Shown one piece after another: positions 18,454-33,040 of a stretch of 64,000 bases of DNA. Within the stretch, counting starts at the first letter, position 1; every line of letters begins with the position of its first letter. This stretch comes from CAYSYY01 sp964576115 [NCBI: uncultured Gemmatimonadota bacterium]. GTDB lineage: Bacteria > Blakebacterota > Blakebacteria > Blakebacterales. The translations under genes and the position numbers were made by a program. The notes below the pieces were generated by a model. The model worked only from the letters and a program-made list of their open reading frames with translations, was not told the DNA's origin and ran no database searches. The stretch lies in NCBI GenBank assembly GCA_964576115.1, contig CAZNUA010000004.1, forward strand, positions 54,788 through 118,787, given 5' to 3'.

Positions 18454-18955
18454 ACGCGTGCGGTTTCGCCTGTGGGCGCTGTTCCTGCTCGCGCTCCTGG
18501 GCGGCTGCGCCTACAGTTTCACCTCGGGACTCCCGGGCCACATCAAGACCGTGGCGGTGCCTCTGTTCGCCAACGAGACCTCCGAGTACGGGATTGCCGA
18601 GGAGGTCACCGAACGGCTCGTGGCCGCCCTGGTGCGTGACGGCACCCTGCGGGTCATCCCCGGCGAGAGCGAGGCCACGGCGATCATCGAGGGCACCGTC
18701 CGGGCGTATGCCGAAGAGGCGTACACTTACAACCGTCAGGAAGCGGTCGAGCAACAGATCATCCGGATCACGGTCGGAATACGTTTCTACGACCAGGTCC
18801 GCGAGGAGGTCATCTGGGAGTCGGAGCGGGTCTTCGGCTCGGCGGTCTATGCCAGCGGTGCCGCGGCCGAAGATGAAGACCGTACCACCGGTCTGGCGGA
18901 AGCCATTCAGCAGGTGGTCGACGAAATTCTGAGCGGAATCGTTGCCGGCTGGTGA
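18434..18955 (+). CDS. lptE: LptE-like LPS-assembly lipoprotein
   Basis: A small outer-membrane lipoprotein of 173 residues. The signal peptide ends in the lipobox LLGGC (Cys25). It is followed by [24 protein letters not shown] and [21 protein letters not shown], the pattern of the LptE family seen in Bacteroidota and relatives. LptE plugs the LptD barrel that delivers LPS to the outer leaflet; lptD is not in this window. ATG 18434 follows GGGGGAGG closely (3-base gap), inside the end of dnaE. Confidence 0.85.
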   Translation: MSGSAAERVRFRLWALFLLALLGGCAYSFTSGLPGHIKTVAVPLFANETSEYGIAEEVTERLVAALVRDGTLRVIPGESEATAIIEGTVRAYAEEAYTYNRQEAVEQQIIRITVGIRFYDQVREEVIWESERVFGSAVYASGAAAEDEDRTTGLAEAIQQVVDEILSGIVAGW

Positions 18956-19017
18956 GGATTGCGGCCCGCCGGCCCGGATCTGCAGTGCGAGATGTGACGA
19001 GAGAGGAGAGCGCAGTG

Positions 19018-20436
19018 ATGGAGTATTCACCGGCGGAGGTGCTGAACATCATCGGGGAGAACCGCATCAAGCTCATCGACCTGAAATTCATGGATTTTCC
19101 CGGGCTGTGGCAGCACTTCACGGTTCCGGCCGACAAGCTCACGGCCGACGCCTTCGAGGAGGGTTTCGGCTTCGACGGTTCGAGCCTGCGCGGGTGGCAG
19201 AAAATCTTCGAGAGCGACATGCTGGTCATTCCCGATCCCACCACCGCCGTCATCGATCCCTTTTATGACGAGGCCACCCTCAGCCTGATCTGCGACATCT
19301 ACGATCCGGTCACCAAGCAGCGCTACGCCCGCTGCCCCCGCTACATCGCCGCCAAGGCCGAAGCGTACCTGCAGAGCACCGGACTGGCCGACACCGCCTT
19401 CTTCGGTCCCGAAGCCGAGTTCTTCCTGCTCGACGACGTGCGCTACGCCTCGGGAATCAACGAGGCATTCTATCGCCTCGACAGCCGCGAGGGTTTCTGG
19501 AACACCGGTCGGGAAGAAGATCCCAATCTGGGCTACAAGCCGCGCCGCGGGCAGGGCTACTTCCCGGTCCCCCCGCACGATTCGATGGCCGATATCCGTA
19601 ACGAGATGATCCAGACCCTGCGCGAGCTCGGCGTCGAAATCGAGGCCGCCCACCACGAGGTCGCCACCGGCGGACAGATGGAGATCGACATGCGGTACGG
19701 TCCCCTGCTCGAAATGGCCGACCGGCTGATGCTCTACAAGTACGTGGTCAAGAACGTCGCCCGGCGGCACGAGAAAACGGCCACCTTCATGCCCAAACCT
19801 CTCTATGGCGACAACGGCTGCGGCATGCATGTGCACGTCAGTCTCTGGAAGGGGGAGAACAACCTTTTTTACGGCGAGAACTACGCCAATCTGAGCGATC
19901 TGGCCATGTCCTTCATGGGCGGCGTGCTCCAGCACGCCCCGGCTCTGATCGCGCTCACCAATCCGACCACCAACTCCTTCCGCCGTCTGGTGCCGGGTTT
20001 CGAAGCTCCGGTCAGTCTGGCGTACAGTCAGCGCAACCGCTCCGCGGCGATCCGCATCCCGGTCTACAGCCGCTCGCCGCAGACCAAACGCATCGAGTTC
20101 CGCTGTCCCGATCCCTCGTGCAATCCCTACCTGGCCCTGACCGCGATCCTCATGGCGGGGCTGGACGGCATCGCCAACAAGACCGATCCGGGCCAGCCGC
20201 TCGACAAGGACATCTACGATCTGCCCCCCGAGGAGCTGGCTGCCGTACCGGCGGCACCGGCCAGCCTCGAGACCGCTCTGGCCTGCCTGCGCGACGATCA
20301 TGAGTTTCTCCTCAAGGGCGATGTCTTCACCGAAGAGGTCATCCACGCCTGGATCGATTACAAGATGACCCACGAGGTGAACGACGTGCGGCTGCGCCCG
20401 CACCCGCACGAGTTCACGCTCTACTTCGACATGTGA
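19018..20436 (+). CDS. glnA: Glutamine synthetase, type I
   Basis: Ammonia-assimilating dodecameric enzyme, 472 residues. Family marks: [64 protein letters not shown] and [17 protein letters not shown]. Tyr400 in [11 protein letters not shown] matches the adenylylation site of the GSI-beta type, fitting the presence of glnE, glnD and glnB next door. ATG 19018 follows GAGAGGAGAG; the longer open frame back to 18952 is not needed. No clear sigma-54 or sigma-70 promoter was found in the 62 bases after lptE. It overlaps glnD by 4 bases (GTGA). Confidence 0.97.
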   Translation: MEYSPAEVLNIIGENRIKLIDLKFMDFPGLWQHFTVPADKLTADAFEEGFGFDGSSLRGWQKIFESDMLVIPDPTTAVIDPFYDEATLSLICDIYDPVTKQRYARCPRYIAAKAEAYLQSTGLADTAFFGPEAEFFLLDDVRYASGINEAFYRLDSREGFWNTGREEDPNLGYKPRRGQGYFPVPPHDSMADIRNEMIQTLRELGVEIEAAHHEVATGGQMEIDMRYGPLLEMADRLMLYKYVVKNVARRHEKTATFMPKPLYGDNGCGMHVHVSLWKGENNLFYGENYANLSDLAMSFMGGVLQHAPALIALTNPTTNSFRRLVPGFEAPVSLAYSQRNRSAAIRIPVYSRSPQTKRIEFRCPDPSCNPYLALTAILMAGLDGIANKTDPGQPLDKDIYDLPPEELAAVPAAPASLETALACLRDDHEFLLKGDVFTEEVIHAWIDYKMTHEVNDVRLRPHPHEFTLYFDM

Positions 20437-23022
20437 GGGTTCCCGGCTCGACGATCGCCGCTGCCAGGGCGCGTTTCCAGGCAGATCGGGCCCGCTGCGT
20501 CGAGCTGCACGCCGGCGGTCAGGGTGGGGGAGCGGTGGTGCGGGCCTACCGCCGGGCGGTTGACCGCGCTGTCGACGCCCTGGCCGGCGCGCATTTTCCC
20601 ACCCCCGCCCCGATCACCGTTCTCGCCACCGGCGGCTACGGCCGGGGCGAGCTGGCCTTCGCCTCAGATATCGACCTGCTCCTGCTCCATTCCGGTCCCG
20701 AACCGGCCGAGGAGACGGCTCCCTTCCTGACCGCTCTCTGGGACATGGATTGGGATCTGGGGCATCAGGTTCTGCCCGTCGACGACGCTCTCGAACTCGC
20801 CGGACGCGACACCCACACCCTGACCTCCTTTCTCGAAGCTCGCCTGCTCTGGGGAGCTGAAGAGCTGTTCCGCACTTTTACTGCCGCGCTGCACAGGGAG
20901 GTTTTCGAGCCCCGCCGGGAGGCCTGGGCGGCCGAGAAGGTGAGCGATCTCGAGAGCCGGCACGCCCAGGCGGGAGAAACGGTCTACCTGGCCGAACCCG
21001 ACGTCAAGGAGAGCCCGGGGGGCCTGCGTGACATGCATACTCTGCTCTGGCTCAGCCGGGCCCGTTCCGGTCCGGTCCTCTGGCCGGCCTATCTGGCCCG
21101 ACACGCCGTCCCCGGCCGGGAGTACGAGCGGCTGCTCGGCGCCCGCGATCACAGCCTGTGGGTCCGCAACGTCCTGCACCTGCACCGGGGCCGGAAATGG
21201 GACCGGCTCGATCATCGCAGTCAGCAGGAGGTGGCCCGTGAAACGGGTGCGGTGGGGCGCCGGGGGCGCCTCGGAGTCGAGATCTTCATGCAGGAGTATT
21301 ACCGGGCGGTATGGAGCATCTTCACCTTCACCCGCCTGCAGCTGGCCGCCCATGGACACAGCTCCGACCGGCCTCGAAACGGTCTGCCGCGGGTGCTGGC
21401 CCCGGCCGGCGCCGGCGGCCAGCAGTGGTCCGCCGACGAGATCGCCACCGTTCCGCTGAACCTGCTCCGGCGGCTGCTCGATCTGACCCGCCACGGCGGG
21501 CGTCTGGGTCCCGAAACAGCGGAATTCCTCTACACCCAGGGCGAATTTCTCGGCACGGCCGCCGCCCGGGAGGCCGGTCACGGCCCCCTGCTCATGGCTC
21601 TGCTCTCCGAACCGCGGGCGGCCGCCACGCTGCGTCTGATGCACGATTTCGGTATCCTGGGCGGTCTGCTCTCAGAATTCGACCGCCTGCGGGCCCTGGT
21701 GCAATTCGATCCCTATCACAGCTTCACGGCCGACGAACACACCCTGCGGGCTCTGGACGCCCTCGAGGCGCTGCTGGAGCCCGGAGGCGGTTCGATCCGC
21801 AGCGAACTCTGTCACGACCTGCCCGCCGTCCGGGCGATGCTCCCGCTGGACGAATGGATGCCGGAGCGGCGCGACACGGCCCTGCTGCGCCTGGCTCTGC
21901 TCTACCACGACATCGCCAAAGGGACCGGGATCGGCGGTCACGCCGAGCGGGGCGCCCGGATGGTCCGCCGGGCCGGGCGGCGTATCGGGCTGGCCGAGGC
22001 CGAACTGCGCGATGTCGCCTTCCTGGTTCGCCACCACCTGCTGCTCTCGGCCACCGCCCAGCGGCGCGACATCAGCGAGCCGGTGCTGATCGAGCGTCTG
22101 TGCCGTCTCGTCCGTACTCCCCGCCGCCTCCATCTTCTGGCCCTGCTGACCCTGTGCGATACCGCCGCCCTCGGTCCGAACGTTTTGACCCGCTGGAAAG
22201 CCCGTCTCCTCCTCGAACTGGTCGGGACCGTGGAACGGGCCCTGCGCGGCGAGCAGGCCCTGCATCGCTGCGAACGGGTCGAGCGCCTGCTTGCATCCCT
22301 GCCCGCGTCCGAACGCGAGAGCCTGGGCGTCTGGCTCGATGCCATGCCCCCCGAATACCTGCCCGATCTCGATCCGGCGATCCTGCACCGCGAGGCCGCC
22401 CTGTTCGAGGTCTGGCGGGCCGATCCCGCCGGACGTGACGCGGTTGCCTTCCAACTCGGATCCGATCGCGAAACCAGCCGGCTGACCTGTATCGCCGGCG
22501 ACCGGCCGGGGCTGCTGGGCCGCCTCTGCGGCCTGCTGGCCGGGCACGACATCACCATTCTGCAGGCGCGCATTTTCACCCGTCTCGACGGCATCATCGT
22601 CGACCGGTTCACCGTGGCCGACGCCGCCGCCGGCGGCCCCCTGACCGACGGGCAGAAAAAGGCTCTGGATGCATCGCTCGCCGCGGCCGTGACCGGTCGG
22701 CTCGACGTCGAAGCCCTGCTCGCCGACCATGCCGAGCGATGGCGCCTGCGCGATCGACCGACGATGACCCATGCCGTCTCGGTCAGCTGGGATCTGTCGG
22801 CTTCGCGGCGGTACAGTGTGTTCGAGCTCAGGACCCGCGACCGGGTGGGGTTGCTGCACGATGTCGCCATGACCATGACCGGACGGGGGATCTCGATCCA
22901 TCAGGCCTTTATCAGTACCGAGGCCGAACGGGCGGTGGATGCCTTCTATGTGACCGATCCGCTCGGGGCGCCGCTCGACGATGCCACCCGCGAGGTCCTG
23001 CGGGCGGATCTGATCGGCCTGC

Positions 23023-23033
<11 letters not shown>
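20433..23033 (+). CDS. glnD: PII uridylyltransferase / uridylyl-removing enzyme
   Basis: Nitrogen sensor of 866 residues that uridylylates PII when glutamine is low and reverses this when it is high. Domains: nucleotidyltransferase ([20 protein letters not shown], about 66-85), a central region with [11 protein letters not shown] hydrolase ([13 protein letters not shown] near 490, GHAERGARM, then RHHLLLS) and two C-terminal ACT domains (about 685-760 and 780-860: [30 protein letters not shown]). All key motifs look intact. It is translationally coupled to glnA and runs tail-to-tail into glnE with an 11-base overlap. Confidence 0.95.
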
Positions 23034-26439
<3,406 letters not shown>

Positions 26440-26530
26440 GCACCACCCTGCTCTCATATTCCTCTTCGCGCCACGGCTCGGGCTGTGTTACTTTCGTGCC
26501 GCTGTCTCACCTTTACCGAAGCGGGGAACC

Positions 26531-27169
26531 ATGGCCCAGAGCATCGCCGTACTGGCCTCGGGTAGCGGGACGAATTTTCAGGCCATCCTCGACGCTATCG
26601 CCGCAGGGCGCCTCGAGAGCGAGGTCGTCCTCGTCGCCAGCAACAAGGAAGATGCGGGTGCGCTCGAACGGGGGCGGGCAGCCGGAGTGCGTGGCGAATG
26701 GATTGCGCCCGGGGACGATTACCACGATCGCCTGCAGGCTCTGCTCGACGAGGTCTCGCCCGATCTGGTCGTTCTGGCCGGCTACCTCAAGCTCATTTCA
26801 GCCGCCACCGTCCAGGCCTTCAAAGGCCGGATGCTCAACATCCATCCCGCCCTGCTTCCCGGTTTCGGGGGCAAGGGCATGTACGGCATCCATGTCCACG
26901 AAGCGGTGCTCGAGCGAGGTGTGAAGGTCACCGGCGTGACCGTTCACCTCGTGGACGAGGAGTACGACCGGGGACCGATCGTGGCTCAGGTGGTCGTTCC
27001 CGTACTCGACGACGATACCCCGCAGACCCTGCAGGCCCGGGTTCTGGAGCGCGAACACGAGCTCTACCCGCGGGTCCTGCAGTGGTTCGCCGAAGGCCGC
27101 CTCAGAATCGACAATTACCGGGTCTACGGAGCCGAACCCGATCCCCACCTGATACCCGACCGGAGCTGA
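26531..27169 (+). CDS. purN: Phosphoribosylglycinamide formyltransferase
   Basis: Third step of purine synthesis: transfers formyl from 10-formyl-THF to GAR. 212 residues. Motifs: IAVLASGSGTNFQAIL (phosphate loop), NIHPALLPGFGGKGMYG with catalytic Asn103 and His105, and the formyltransferase signature HLVDEEYDRGPI. ATG 26531 is preceded by a GCGGGGAACC stretch; the open frame upstream overlaps glnB and is not used. There are 91 bases between glnB and purN with no clear promoter. The stop abuts the purH start. Confidence 0.95.
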   Translation: MAQSIAVLASGSGTNFQAILDAIAAGRLESEVVLVASNKEDAGALERGRAAGVRGEWIAPGDDYHDRLQALLDEVSPDLVVLAGYLKLISAATVQAFKGRMLNIHPALLPGFGGKGMYGIHVHEAVLERGVKVTGVTVHLVDEEYDRGPIVAQVVVPVLDDDTPQTLQARVLEREHELYPRVLQWFAEGRLRIDNYRVYGAEPDPHLIPDRS

Positions 27170-28792
27170 ATGATGACCAGACCCTCTGAAACCGTACCTG
27201 TTCACCGCGCCCTGCTGAGTGTTTCGGATAAGAGCGGGATCGTTGACTTCGCCCGCGGGCTCGCCGCTCTGGGGGTCGAACTCCTCTCGACCGGCGGCAC
27301 CCGGAAGACCCTCGAGGACGCCGGACTCGAGGTGATCGATGTGGCCGACTACACCGGCTCGGGAGAGATGATGGAGGGGCGAGTCAAAAGCCTGCACCCC
27401 AAGATTCATGCCGGTCTGCTGGCCCGCCGGGGCCACGAGGGTGACGAGGCCGAGATGGCCGAACGAGAGTGGGGACTGATCGACCTGGTCGCCGTCAACC
27501 TCTATCCTTTCGAATCCCGGGCCGTGGCCGAGCGGCTCGATGCCGATGACGCGGCGGCTTTCATCGATATCGGGGGGCCCACCATGCTTCGCTCGGCGGC
27601 CAAGAATCCGCGCGGGGTCGTGGTCGTTCCCGATCCGATATTCTATCCCGACGTTCTCGAGGCTCTCGAGACGGGCCAGGGCGCCGTCGGGCTGGACCTG
27701 AGCCGGCGACTCTCGGCTGAAGTGTTCCGCCGTACCGCTCTGTACGACAGCGCCATCGCGTCCTACCTGGCCGATCTGGTCGACAGGGCCGAAGAGGGCT
27801 CCGAGGACGACAGCGGCGAGCCGAGTCCGTTCGGTACCGTTCTGGTACCGCGCTTCGAGCGGGTTCTGGTGCTGCGCTACGGGGAGAATCCCCACCAGCA
27901 GGCGGCTTTTTACCGCGACCCGGTCCGGGTCGGTCCCAACCTCGCCGACTGCGAACAGCTGGGCGGCAAGCAGCTGTCCTTCAACAACATCATCGACCTG
28001 GAATCGGCTCTCGGCATTCCCCTCGAATTCGAGGCGCCGACCTGCGCCCTGATCAAGCATACCAATCCCTGCGGGGCGGGCTCGGGAGATACCCTGATCG
28101 AGGCCTATACCAACGCTCTGGCCACGGATCCCGTTTCAGCCTTCGGCGGCCTGGCCGGCTTCAACCGCCCCGTCGACGGCGAACTGGCCGCCAGGATGAC
28201 CGACGGGCGTTTCTGGGAAGCGGTGGTGGCTCCCGACTTTACCGAGGAGGCCCTCGAGATCCTGCGGCAGAAGAAAAACCTGCGTATCATGCGCTACGAT
28301 GCCTCGCAGCCGCGCGATATGCAGACGGCGGTGGATTACAAGCGCGTCTACGGGGGGCTGTTGATCCAGCAGGCCGATACCGGCTGGGTGCCGATGAACG
28401 AGGCCGAAGTGGTCACCAGGCGCCAGCCGACCGAGGCGGAACTGGCCGCGCTCACGTTCGGCTGGCGGATCGTGAAGTGGGTCAAGTCCAACGCCATCAT
28501 CTATACCGCCGCCGATCGCACCCTCGGGGTTGGAGCGGGGCAGATGAGCCGGGTCGATTCGGCCGAACTGGCGGTCAAGAAAGCCGCCGCCGCCGGTCTC
28601 GAACTGAACGGGTGCGCCATGGCCTCGGACGCATTCTTCCCCTTCCGCGACGGGATCGACGCCGCTGCCGAAGCGGGGGTGCGGGCGATCGTCCAGCCGG
28701 GGGGGTCGATTCGCGATTCCGAGACGATCGAGGCGGCCGACGAACACGATATTGCCATGCTCTTCACCGGCATGCGCCACTTCCGTCATTAG
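27170..28792 (+). CDS. purH: Bifunctional AICAR formyltransferase / IMP cyclohydrolase
   Basis: Last two steps of IMP synthesis in one protein of 540 residues. The N-terminal MGS-like cyclohydrolase domain (about 10-150) has [28 protein letters not shown] and [15 protein letters not shown]. The C-terminal formyltransferase domain has [24 protein letters not shown] with the catalytic Lys-His pair, and [17 protein letters not shown] offers two adjacent starts. It forms an operon with purN; I see no clear terminator before mreB. Confidence 0.97.
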   Translation: MMTRPSETVPVHRALLSVSDKSGIVDFARGLAALGVELLSTGGTRKTLEDAGLEVIDVADYTGSGEMMEGRVKSLHPKIHAGLLARRGHEGDEAEMAEREWGLIDLVAVNLYPFESRAVAERLDADDAAAFIDIGGPTMLRSAAKNPRGVVVVPDPIFYPDVLEALETGQGAVGLDLSRRLSAEVFRRTALYDSAIASYLADLVDRAEEGSEDDSGEPSPFGTVLVPRFERVLVLRYGENPHQQAAFYRDPVRVGPNLADCEQLGGKQLSFNNIIDLESALGIPLEFEAPTCALIKHTNPCGAGSGDTLIEAYTNALATDPVSAFGGLAGFNRPVDGELAARMTDGRFWEAVVAPDFTEEALEILRQKKNLRIMRYDASQPRDMQTAVDYKRVYGGLLIQQADTGWVPMNEAEVVTRRQPTEAELAALTFGWRIVKWVKSNAIIYTAADRTLGVGAGQMSRVDSAELAVKKAAAAGLELNGCAMASDAFFPFRDGIDAAAEAGVRAIVQPGGSIRDSETIEAADEHDIAMLFTGMRHFRH

Positions 28793-28861
28793 TGTCATGG
28801 CGACGTTCGAATACCATCGGTATCGCCTGACAGGGCACCAGGGAATCAGGGAGGCAGCGCC

Positions 28862-29896
28862 GTGAGCTTCACCTTCAGAGAGTTCTTCGCCAACGACGTG
28901 GGGATCGATCTCGGTACGGCCAATACCCTGGTCTACGTGCGCGGCAAGGGGATCGTCGTCAACGAGCCATCGATCGTGGCCGTGGACCGGCAGACCCAGC
29001 AGGTGCTCGCTATCGGCAACGAAGCCAAGGAGATGCTCGGCCGCACACCCGAAGATGTCATGACCATCCGGCCCCTGAAGGACGGGGTGATCGCCGATTT
29101 CGAGAAGACCGAGGAGATGCTGCGGGCGTTTATCCGCAAGGTGCAGAACAACCGCCTCTTCGGCCGGCCGCGCATCGTCATCTGCGTTCCTTCGGGTATT
29201 ACCGAGGTTGAAAAGCGGGCCGTGCGCGACAGCGCCGAATCGGCCGGAGCGCGCGAGGTCTTTCTGATCGCCGAACCGATGGCGGCCGCCATCGGAATCG
29301 GTCTGCCGGTCGAGCTTCCGGTGGGCAACATGGTCATCGATGTCGGCGGGGGGACCAGCGAGATCGCCGTGATCGCCCTGTCGGGGATCGTGGCTTCGAC
29401 CTCGATCCGGGTCGGCGGCGACGAGATGGACCGGGCCATCGTGCAGTTTCTGAAGAAGAAGTACAATCTGCTCATCGGTGAGCGTACCGCCGAGCAGATC
29501 AAGATCGAGATCGCCTCGGCCACCGAGATCGATCCCGAGCTCGAGACCCGGGTCAAAGGGCGCGACCTGGTCGGGGGGATCCCGAAGACGATCATCCTCT
29601 CCTCCAGCGAGGTGCGTGAAGCTCTCTCGGAACCGATCGCCCAGATCGTGGACGCGGTGCGCATCAGCCTGGAACGCACGCCGCCCGAACTGGCCGCCGA
29701 CATCCTCGACCGCGGCATCATCCTGAGCGGCGGCGGGGCCCTGCTGCGCGGTCTCGATCAGCGCCTGCGGGAAGAGACCAATCTGCCCATCAATGTGGTC
29801 GAGGATCCTCTGACCTGCGTGGTGCGGGGGACCGGCAAAGTGCTCGAGAACCTGTCCGAATACAGCAAGATGCTCATGGTCGGGCGGCGGATGTAA
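28862..29896 (+). CDS. mreB: Rod shape-determining protein MreB
   Basis: Actin-like cytoskeletal ATPase of 344 residues that positions cell-wall elongation under the inner membrane. It opens with [19 protein letters not shown], has the phosphate-2 loop [14 protein letters not shown] and the adenosine motif [16 protein letters not shown] 28862 has GGGAGG upstream. It heads a five-gene elongasome run (mreB-mreC-mreD-mrdA-rodA). Confidence 0.97.
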   Translation: MSFTFREFFANDVGIDLGTANTLVYVRGKGIVVNEPSIVAVDRQTQQVLAIGNEAKEMLGRTPEDVMTIRPLKDGVIADFEKTEEMLRAFIRKVQNNRLFGRPRIVICVPSGITEVEKRAVRDSAESAGAREVFLIAEPMAAAIGIGLPVELPVGNMVIDVGGGTSEIAVIALSGIVASTSIRVGGDEMDRAIVQFLKKKYNLLIGERTAEQIKIEIASATEIDPELETRVKGRDLVGGIPKTIILSSSEVREALSEPIAQIVDAVRISLERTPPELAADILDRGIILSGGGALLRGLDQRLREETNLPINVVEDPLTCVVRGTGKVLENLSEYSKMLMVGRRM

Positions 29897-29920
29897 ATCG
29901 TCCCGGCAGGGGGGTGGTGG

Positions 29921-30718
29921 GTGCCCCGGTTCCCTTCCATATCGCGTTCGCGTCGAGAGGTGCTCGTCCTGGTCCTCCTGCTCCTGCTCGGTGCTCTTCT
30001 GGCCGCCGTTCCGCGACCCGCGGTGAGCAGCGTTCTGCACGATCTCTTCGCCGGCGGGAACGAGTTGCTGCTCGACTCCTTCGGCTGGGCGTTCGACCTG
30101 GGCGCCGATGCCCGCGAGAACGCCGAACTGCACCGCGAGCTGGCCGAGCTCAGGCTGGCTCTCTCCGACCTGGAGCAGACCCGGCTGCAGAACAGCCGCC
30201 TGCGGGAACTGCTCGAGTTCACCGCGGTGCGCCGGCCCGAGATCCTCACCGGGGCCGAGGTCATCGGCCGGGGCGACGGGCGTCAGGCCTTCGCCGTGAC
30301 GGTTTCGGCCGGGACCGCAGACAGCGTGGCCTACAACCAGCCGGTCGTGACCGCCGACGGACTGGTCGGCCGGATCGACCGCGCGCCGGGGCGACACACC
30401 GCCATCGTCAGCCTGCTCAACGATCCCTCCAACGCCGTGGCGGCGGTCATTGAACGCAGCCGGGTACAGGGCGTCTTCCAGTTCGTGGGCGGCCAGGGCC
30501 GGCTGCTGCACGTACTCCAGGCGGCCGACGTACAGCCGGGCGACCGGGTGAAATCGAGCGGGCTGGGCGGGATCTATCCCGAAGGTCTCATGATCGGTTC
30601 GGTCGTCAGTGTCGCCGACGACCCCGACGGGGTGACGCAACGGATCGTCGTCGCTCCGGCGGCGGCGCTCGACCGTCTGGAGGAGGTCTTCATCCTGCGG
30701 CTCGGAGGAGCGCGATGA
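29921..30718 (+). CDS. mreC: Rod shape-determining protein MreC
   Basis: A bitopic periplasmic scaffold of 265 residues that activates PBP2/RodA. It has a short basic N-terminus, one membrane helix (about 13-30), a coiled coil (ENAELHRELAELRLALSDLEQ) and the beta-barrel MreC domain (VIGRGDGRQAFAVTVSAG, VVTADGLVGRI, VKSSGLGGIYPEGLMIG). The start is GTG 29921 after a G-rich stretch. It overlaps mreD by 4 bases. Confidence 0.93.
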   Translation: MPRFPSISRSRREVLVLVLLLLLGALLAAVPRPAVSSVLHDLFAGGNELLLDSFGWAFDLGADARENAELHRELAELRLALSDLEQTRLQNSRLRELLEFTAVRRPEILTGAEVIGRGDGRQAFAVTVSAGTADSVAYNQPVVTADGLVGRIDRAPGRHTAIVSLLNDPSNAVAAVIERSRVQGVFQFVGGQGRLLHVLQAADVQPGDRVKSSGLGGIYPEGLMIGSVVSVADDPDGVTQRIVVAPAAALDRLEEVFILRLGGAR

Positions 30719-31212
30719 ACCGGCTGGCGCGCTACCTCTTCTTCGGCTTTGCCGCGGTCGTTCTGCAGACCATGCTCGTTCCCGAGATCGCCCTCTGGGG
30801 TCAGGTCCCCGACCTGATCGTCATTTTCGCCGTCGTCGTGGGCGCGTTCGAGGGCAGTTCCGCTGGCTGTGGCGCCGGATTTCTGGCCGGGCTGGCGGTC
30901 GATCTCTACCACCCGCCGACTTTCGGAGCCGGCGTCATGGCCGCCACGGTGGCCGGGTATCTGGGCGGAAAAGCACAGATACTGCTCGATCTCGACCATG
31001 CCGTGAACCAGATGGTCGCCCTGGCCGCGACCCGGGTCGTTCACGACCTGGTCTACGCCCTGGTCGGAACCGTGCAGGGCAGCGTCGAACCGCTCTCTTT
31101 TCTGGTCCCGGGGACCATCGGCGGAGCCATCTATACCGCTCTGATCGGAGCCGCCGTCCTGGCCCTGGCCGGGCTCGTCCGAGGGGGGAAGCACGTCATT
31201 GATCGGCGATGA
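30715..31212 (+). CDS. mreD: Rod shape-determining protein MreD
   Basis: A 165-residue integral membrane protein with about five hydrophobic helices; identified by size, topology and position between mreC and mrdA, and by VPDLIVIFAVVVGAFEG and AGFLAGLAVDLYHPPTFG, which fit the MreD pattern. Its exact role in the elongasome is not settled. The ATG overlaps the mreC stop, and its own end overlaps the TTG start of mrdA by 14 bases. Confidence 0.88.
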   Translation: MNRLARYLFFGFAAVVLQTMLVPEIALWGQVPDLIVIFAVVVGAFEGSSAGCGAGFLAGLAVDLYHPPTFGAGVMAATVAGYLGGKAQILLDLDHAVNQMVALAATRVVHDLVYALVGTVQGSVEPLSFLVPGTIGGAIYTALIGAAVLALAGLVRGGKHVIDRR

Positions 31213-33040
31213 AACCCGGCAGAGGAAACGCAGGGCCTTCCTGCTGAGCGGCCTCTATGCCGCCGGACTCCTCTTTCTGGCCCTGCGGGTGGCCCAACTG
31301 CAGGTCGCCCGCCACGACACCCTGAGTGCCCTGAGCGATTCCAATCGCCTGCGCCCGGTCGTGGTCCAGCCGGTGCGAGGCCGGATCTACGACCGGGTGG
31401 GCCGTCTGATCGTCGACAACCGGCCCTCCTGGACGGTGACCCTCAGTCCGCAGATTCTGACCGGGAACGGCGATGTGATCGAGAGGGTGGGGCAGATCAT
31501 CGACAGCGGTCCCGATCCGATCCGGGAACGGATCGAACAGCGCCGGGGTCATCTCTACACCGCCGTGCCGATCAAGCGGGATGTCAGCTTCGATGTCATC
31601 GCCCGGATCAGCGAACGGGGGCCCGATCTGCCCGGGGTGGGGGTGGTCATGGAGCCGCGGCGGCGCTACCCCTACGGTTCTTCGGCCGCCCACAGCCTCG
31701 GCTACCTGCGGGAGATCAACGATGCCGAACTGGCCCGCAGTCACGATCAGGGGAGCGGCTACATCTATGGCGACCTGCTCGGCAAGGATGGGCTCGAGCG
31801 TGAGTACGAACGCCAGCTGCGCGGGACCAAAGGACTGCAGTATTCCGAAGTCGACGCCCGCGGCCGCATGGTCGGATTCTCGGCCGACCGCGCTCCGGTC
31901 GAACCGGTCCATGGAGCCGATCTGGTCACCACTCTCGACATCGAGCTGCAGCGGGTTGCCGAGCGGGCGTTCGCCGACACCGCCCGCGGCGCGGCGGTCG
32001 TGATGCACCCCGACAGCGGCGCCCTGCTGGTGCTGGCCAGTATTCCGACCTTCGATCCTCACGATTTCAGCGGCGTGCTGGATGCCGCCATCTGGGACAG
32101 TCTGAACTCCGATCCCCGCAAACCCCTCCTGAACCGCGCCGTCTCCGGTCTCTACCCGCCCGCTTCCACCGTCAAGGGGATCACCGCTCTGGCCGGTCTG
32201 AGTGCCGGGGTGCTCACCGCCCGAACCCGTTTCGATCCCTGCCTGCCGGGAGGTTGGCGGCTCGGGAACAGGACCTACCACTGCTGGAACGAGGTCCACG
32301 GGCAGCTGACCGTCGTGGGGGCGATCGAGCAGTCGTGCGATGTTTTCTTTTACCAGGTCGGGGTCAGACTCGGGCTCGAACCGCTCCACGAAACAGCCCG
32401 CGCGTTCGGACTGGGCGGAGCCACCGGCATCCGGCTGCCCGGCGAGGCCGAAGGGCTCTTCCCCGACGCCGGATATTACGATCGGATCGTGGGTGAGGAC
32501 CGGTGGGTCGAATCGGGCCAGGTCATCAATCTCGCCATCGGCCAGGGCGAGATTCTGGCCACCCCCCTGCAGGTGGCGGTCATGACGGCTGCGATCGCCA
32601 ACGGCGGCTACCGCGTGACGCCCACCCTGGTCAGCGCCACCGTTCCGGCCGGTACGGCCGCCGAAATTTCCGAACCCGCCCCCGAGCCGCGGCGCATCCC
32701 CGGGGTGAGCCCCGAAGACATCGAGCTCATCCGGCAGGGCCTGGTGGCCGTAGTAAATGGTGAGAACGGGACCGCCAACCATGTTGCCCGCTATGCGCCC
32801 GGAATCACGGTGGCGGGGAAAACCGGAACCGGTCAGAACCCGCACGGCGAGAACCACGCCTGGTTCACCTGTTTCGCCCCCGCCGAAGAACCCGAGATCG
32901 TCGTCACCGTGCTGGTCGAGAACGGCGGGGGGGGGAGCGCGGTGGCCGGCCCGATCGCCGGGCTCATTCTCCAGGCCTGGTTCAGTGACCTGCGCCACGC
33001 CGGGAGGGTGCCGGCCGAAAGTACGGGAGAGGGCCGATGA
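31199..33040 (+). CDS. mrdA: Penicillin-binding protein 2 (elongasome transpeptidase)
   Basis: Class B transpeptidase of 613 residues that cross-links new peptidoglycan with RodA. One N-terminal membrane helix is followed by the dimerisation domain (RPVRGRIYDR-type: VQPVRGRIYDRVGRLI) and the transpeptidase domain with all three motifs: SxxK as Ser323-T-V-K, SxD as SCD in EQSCDVFF, and KTG at 541-543. The start is TTG 31199, with GAGGGGGG about 11 bases upstream; no nearby ATG or GTG is in frame. It overlaps rodA by 4 bases. Confidence 0.95.
   Translation: MIGDETRQRKRRAFLLSGLYAAGLLFLALRVAQLQVARHDTLSALSDSNRLRPVVVQPVRGRIYDRVGRLIVDNRPSWTVTLSPQILTGNGDVIERVGQIIDSGPDPIRERIEQRRGHLYTAVPIKRDVSFDVIARISERGPDLPGVGVVMEPRRRYPYGSSAAHSLGYLREINDAELARSHDQGSGYIYGDLLGKDGLEREYERQLRGTKGLQYSEVDARGRMVGFSADRAPVEPVHGADLVTTLDIELQRVAERAFADTARGAAVVMHPDSGALLVLASIPTFDPHDFSGVLDAAIWDSLNSDPRKPLLNRAVSGLYPPASTVKGITALAGLSAGVLTARTRFDPCLPGGWRLGNRTYHCWNEVHGQLTVVGAIEQSCDVFFYQVGVRLGLEPLHETARAFGLGGATGIRLPGEAEGLFPDAGYYDRIVGEDRWVESGQVINLAIGQGEILATPLQVAVMTAAIANGGYRVTPTLVSATVPAGTAAEISEPAPEPRRIPGVSPEDIELIRQGLVAVVNGENGTANHVARYAPGITVAGKTGTGQNPHGENHAWFTCFAPAEEPEIVVTVLVENGGGGSAVAGPIAGLILQAWFSDLRHAGRVPAESTGEGR

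Noticed and set aside
28136-30640. 834-codon minus-strand open frame opposite purH and mreBC
   Set aside because: Conserved purH, mreB and mreC motifs are on the + strand. The frame is a by-product of strong third-position GC bias and shows no domain.
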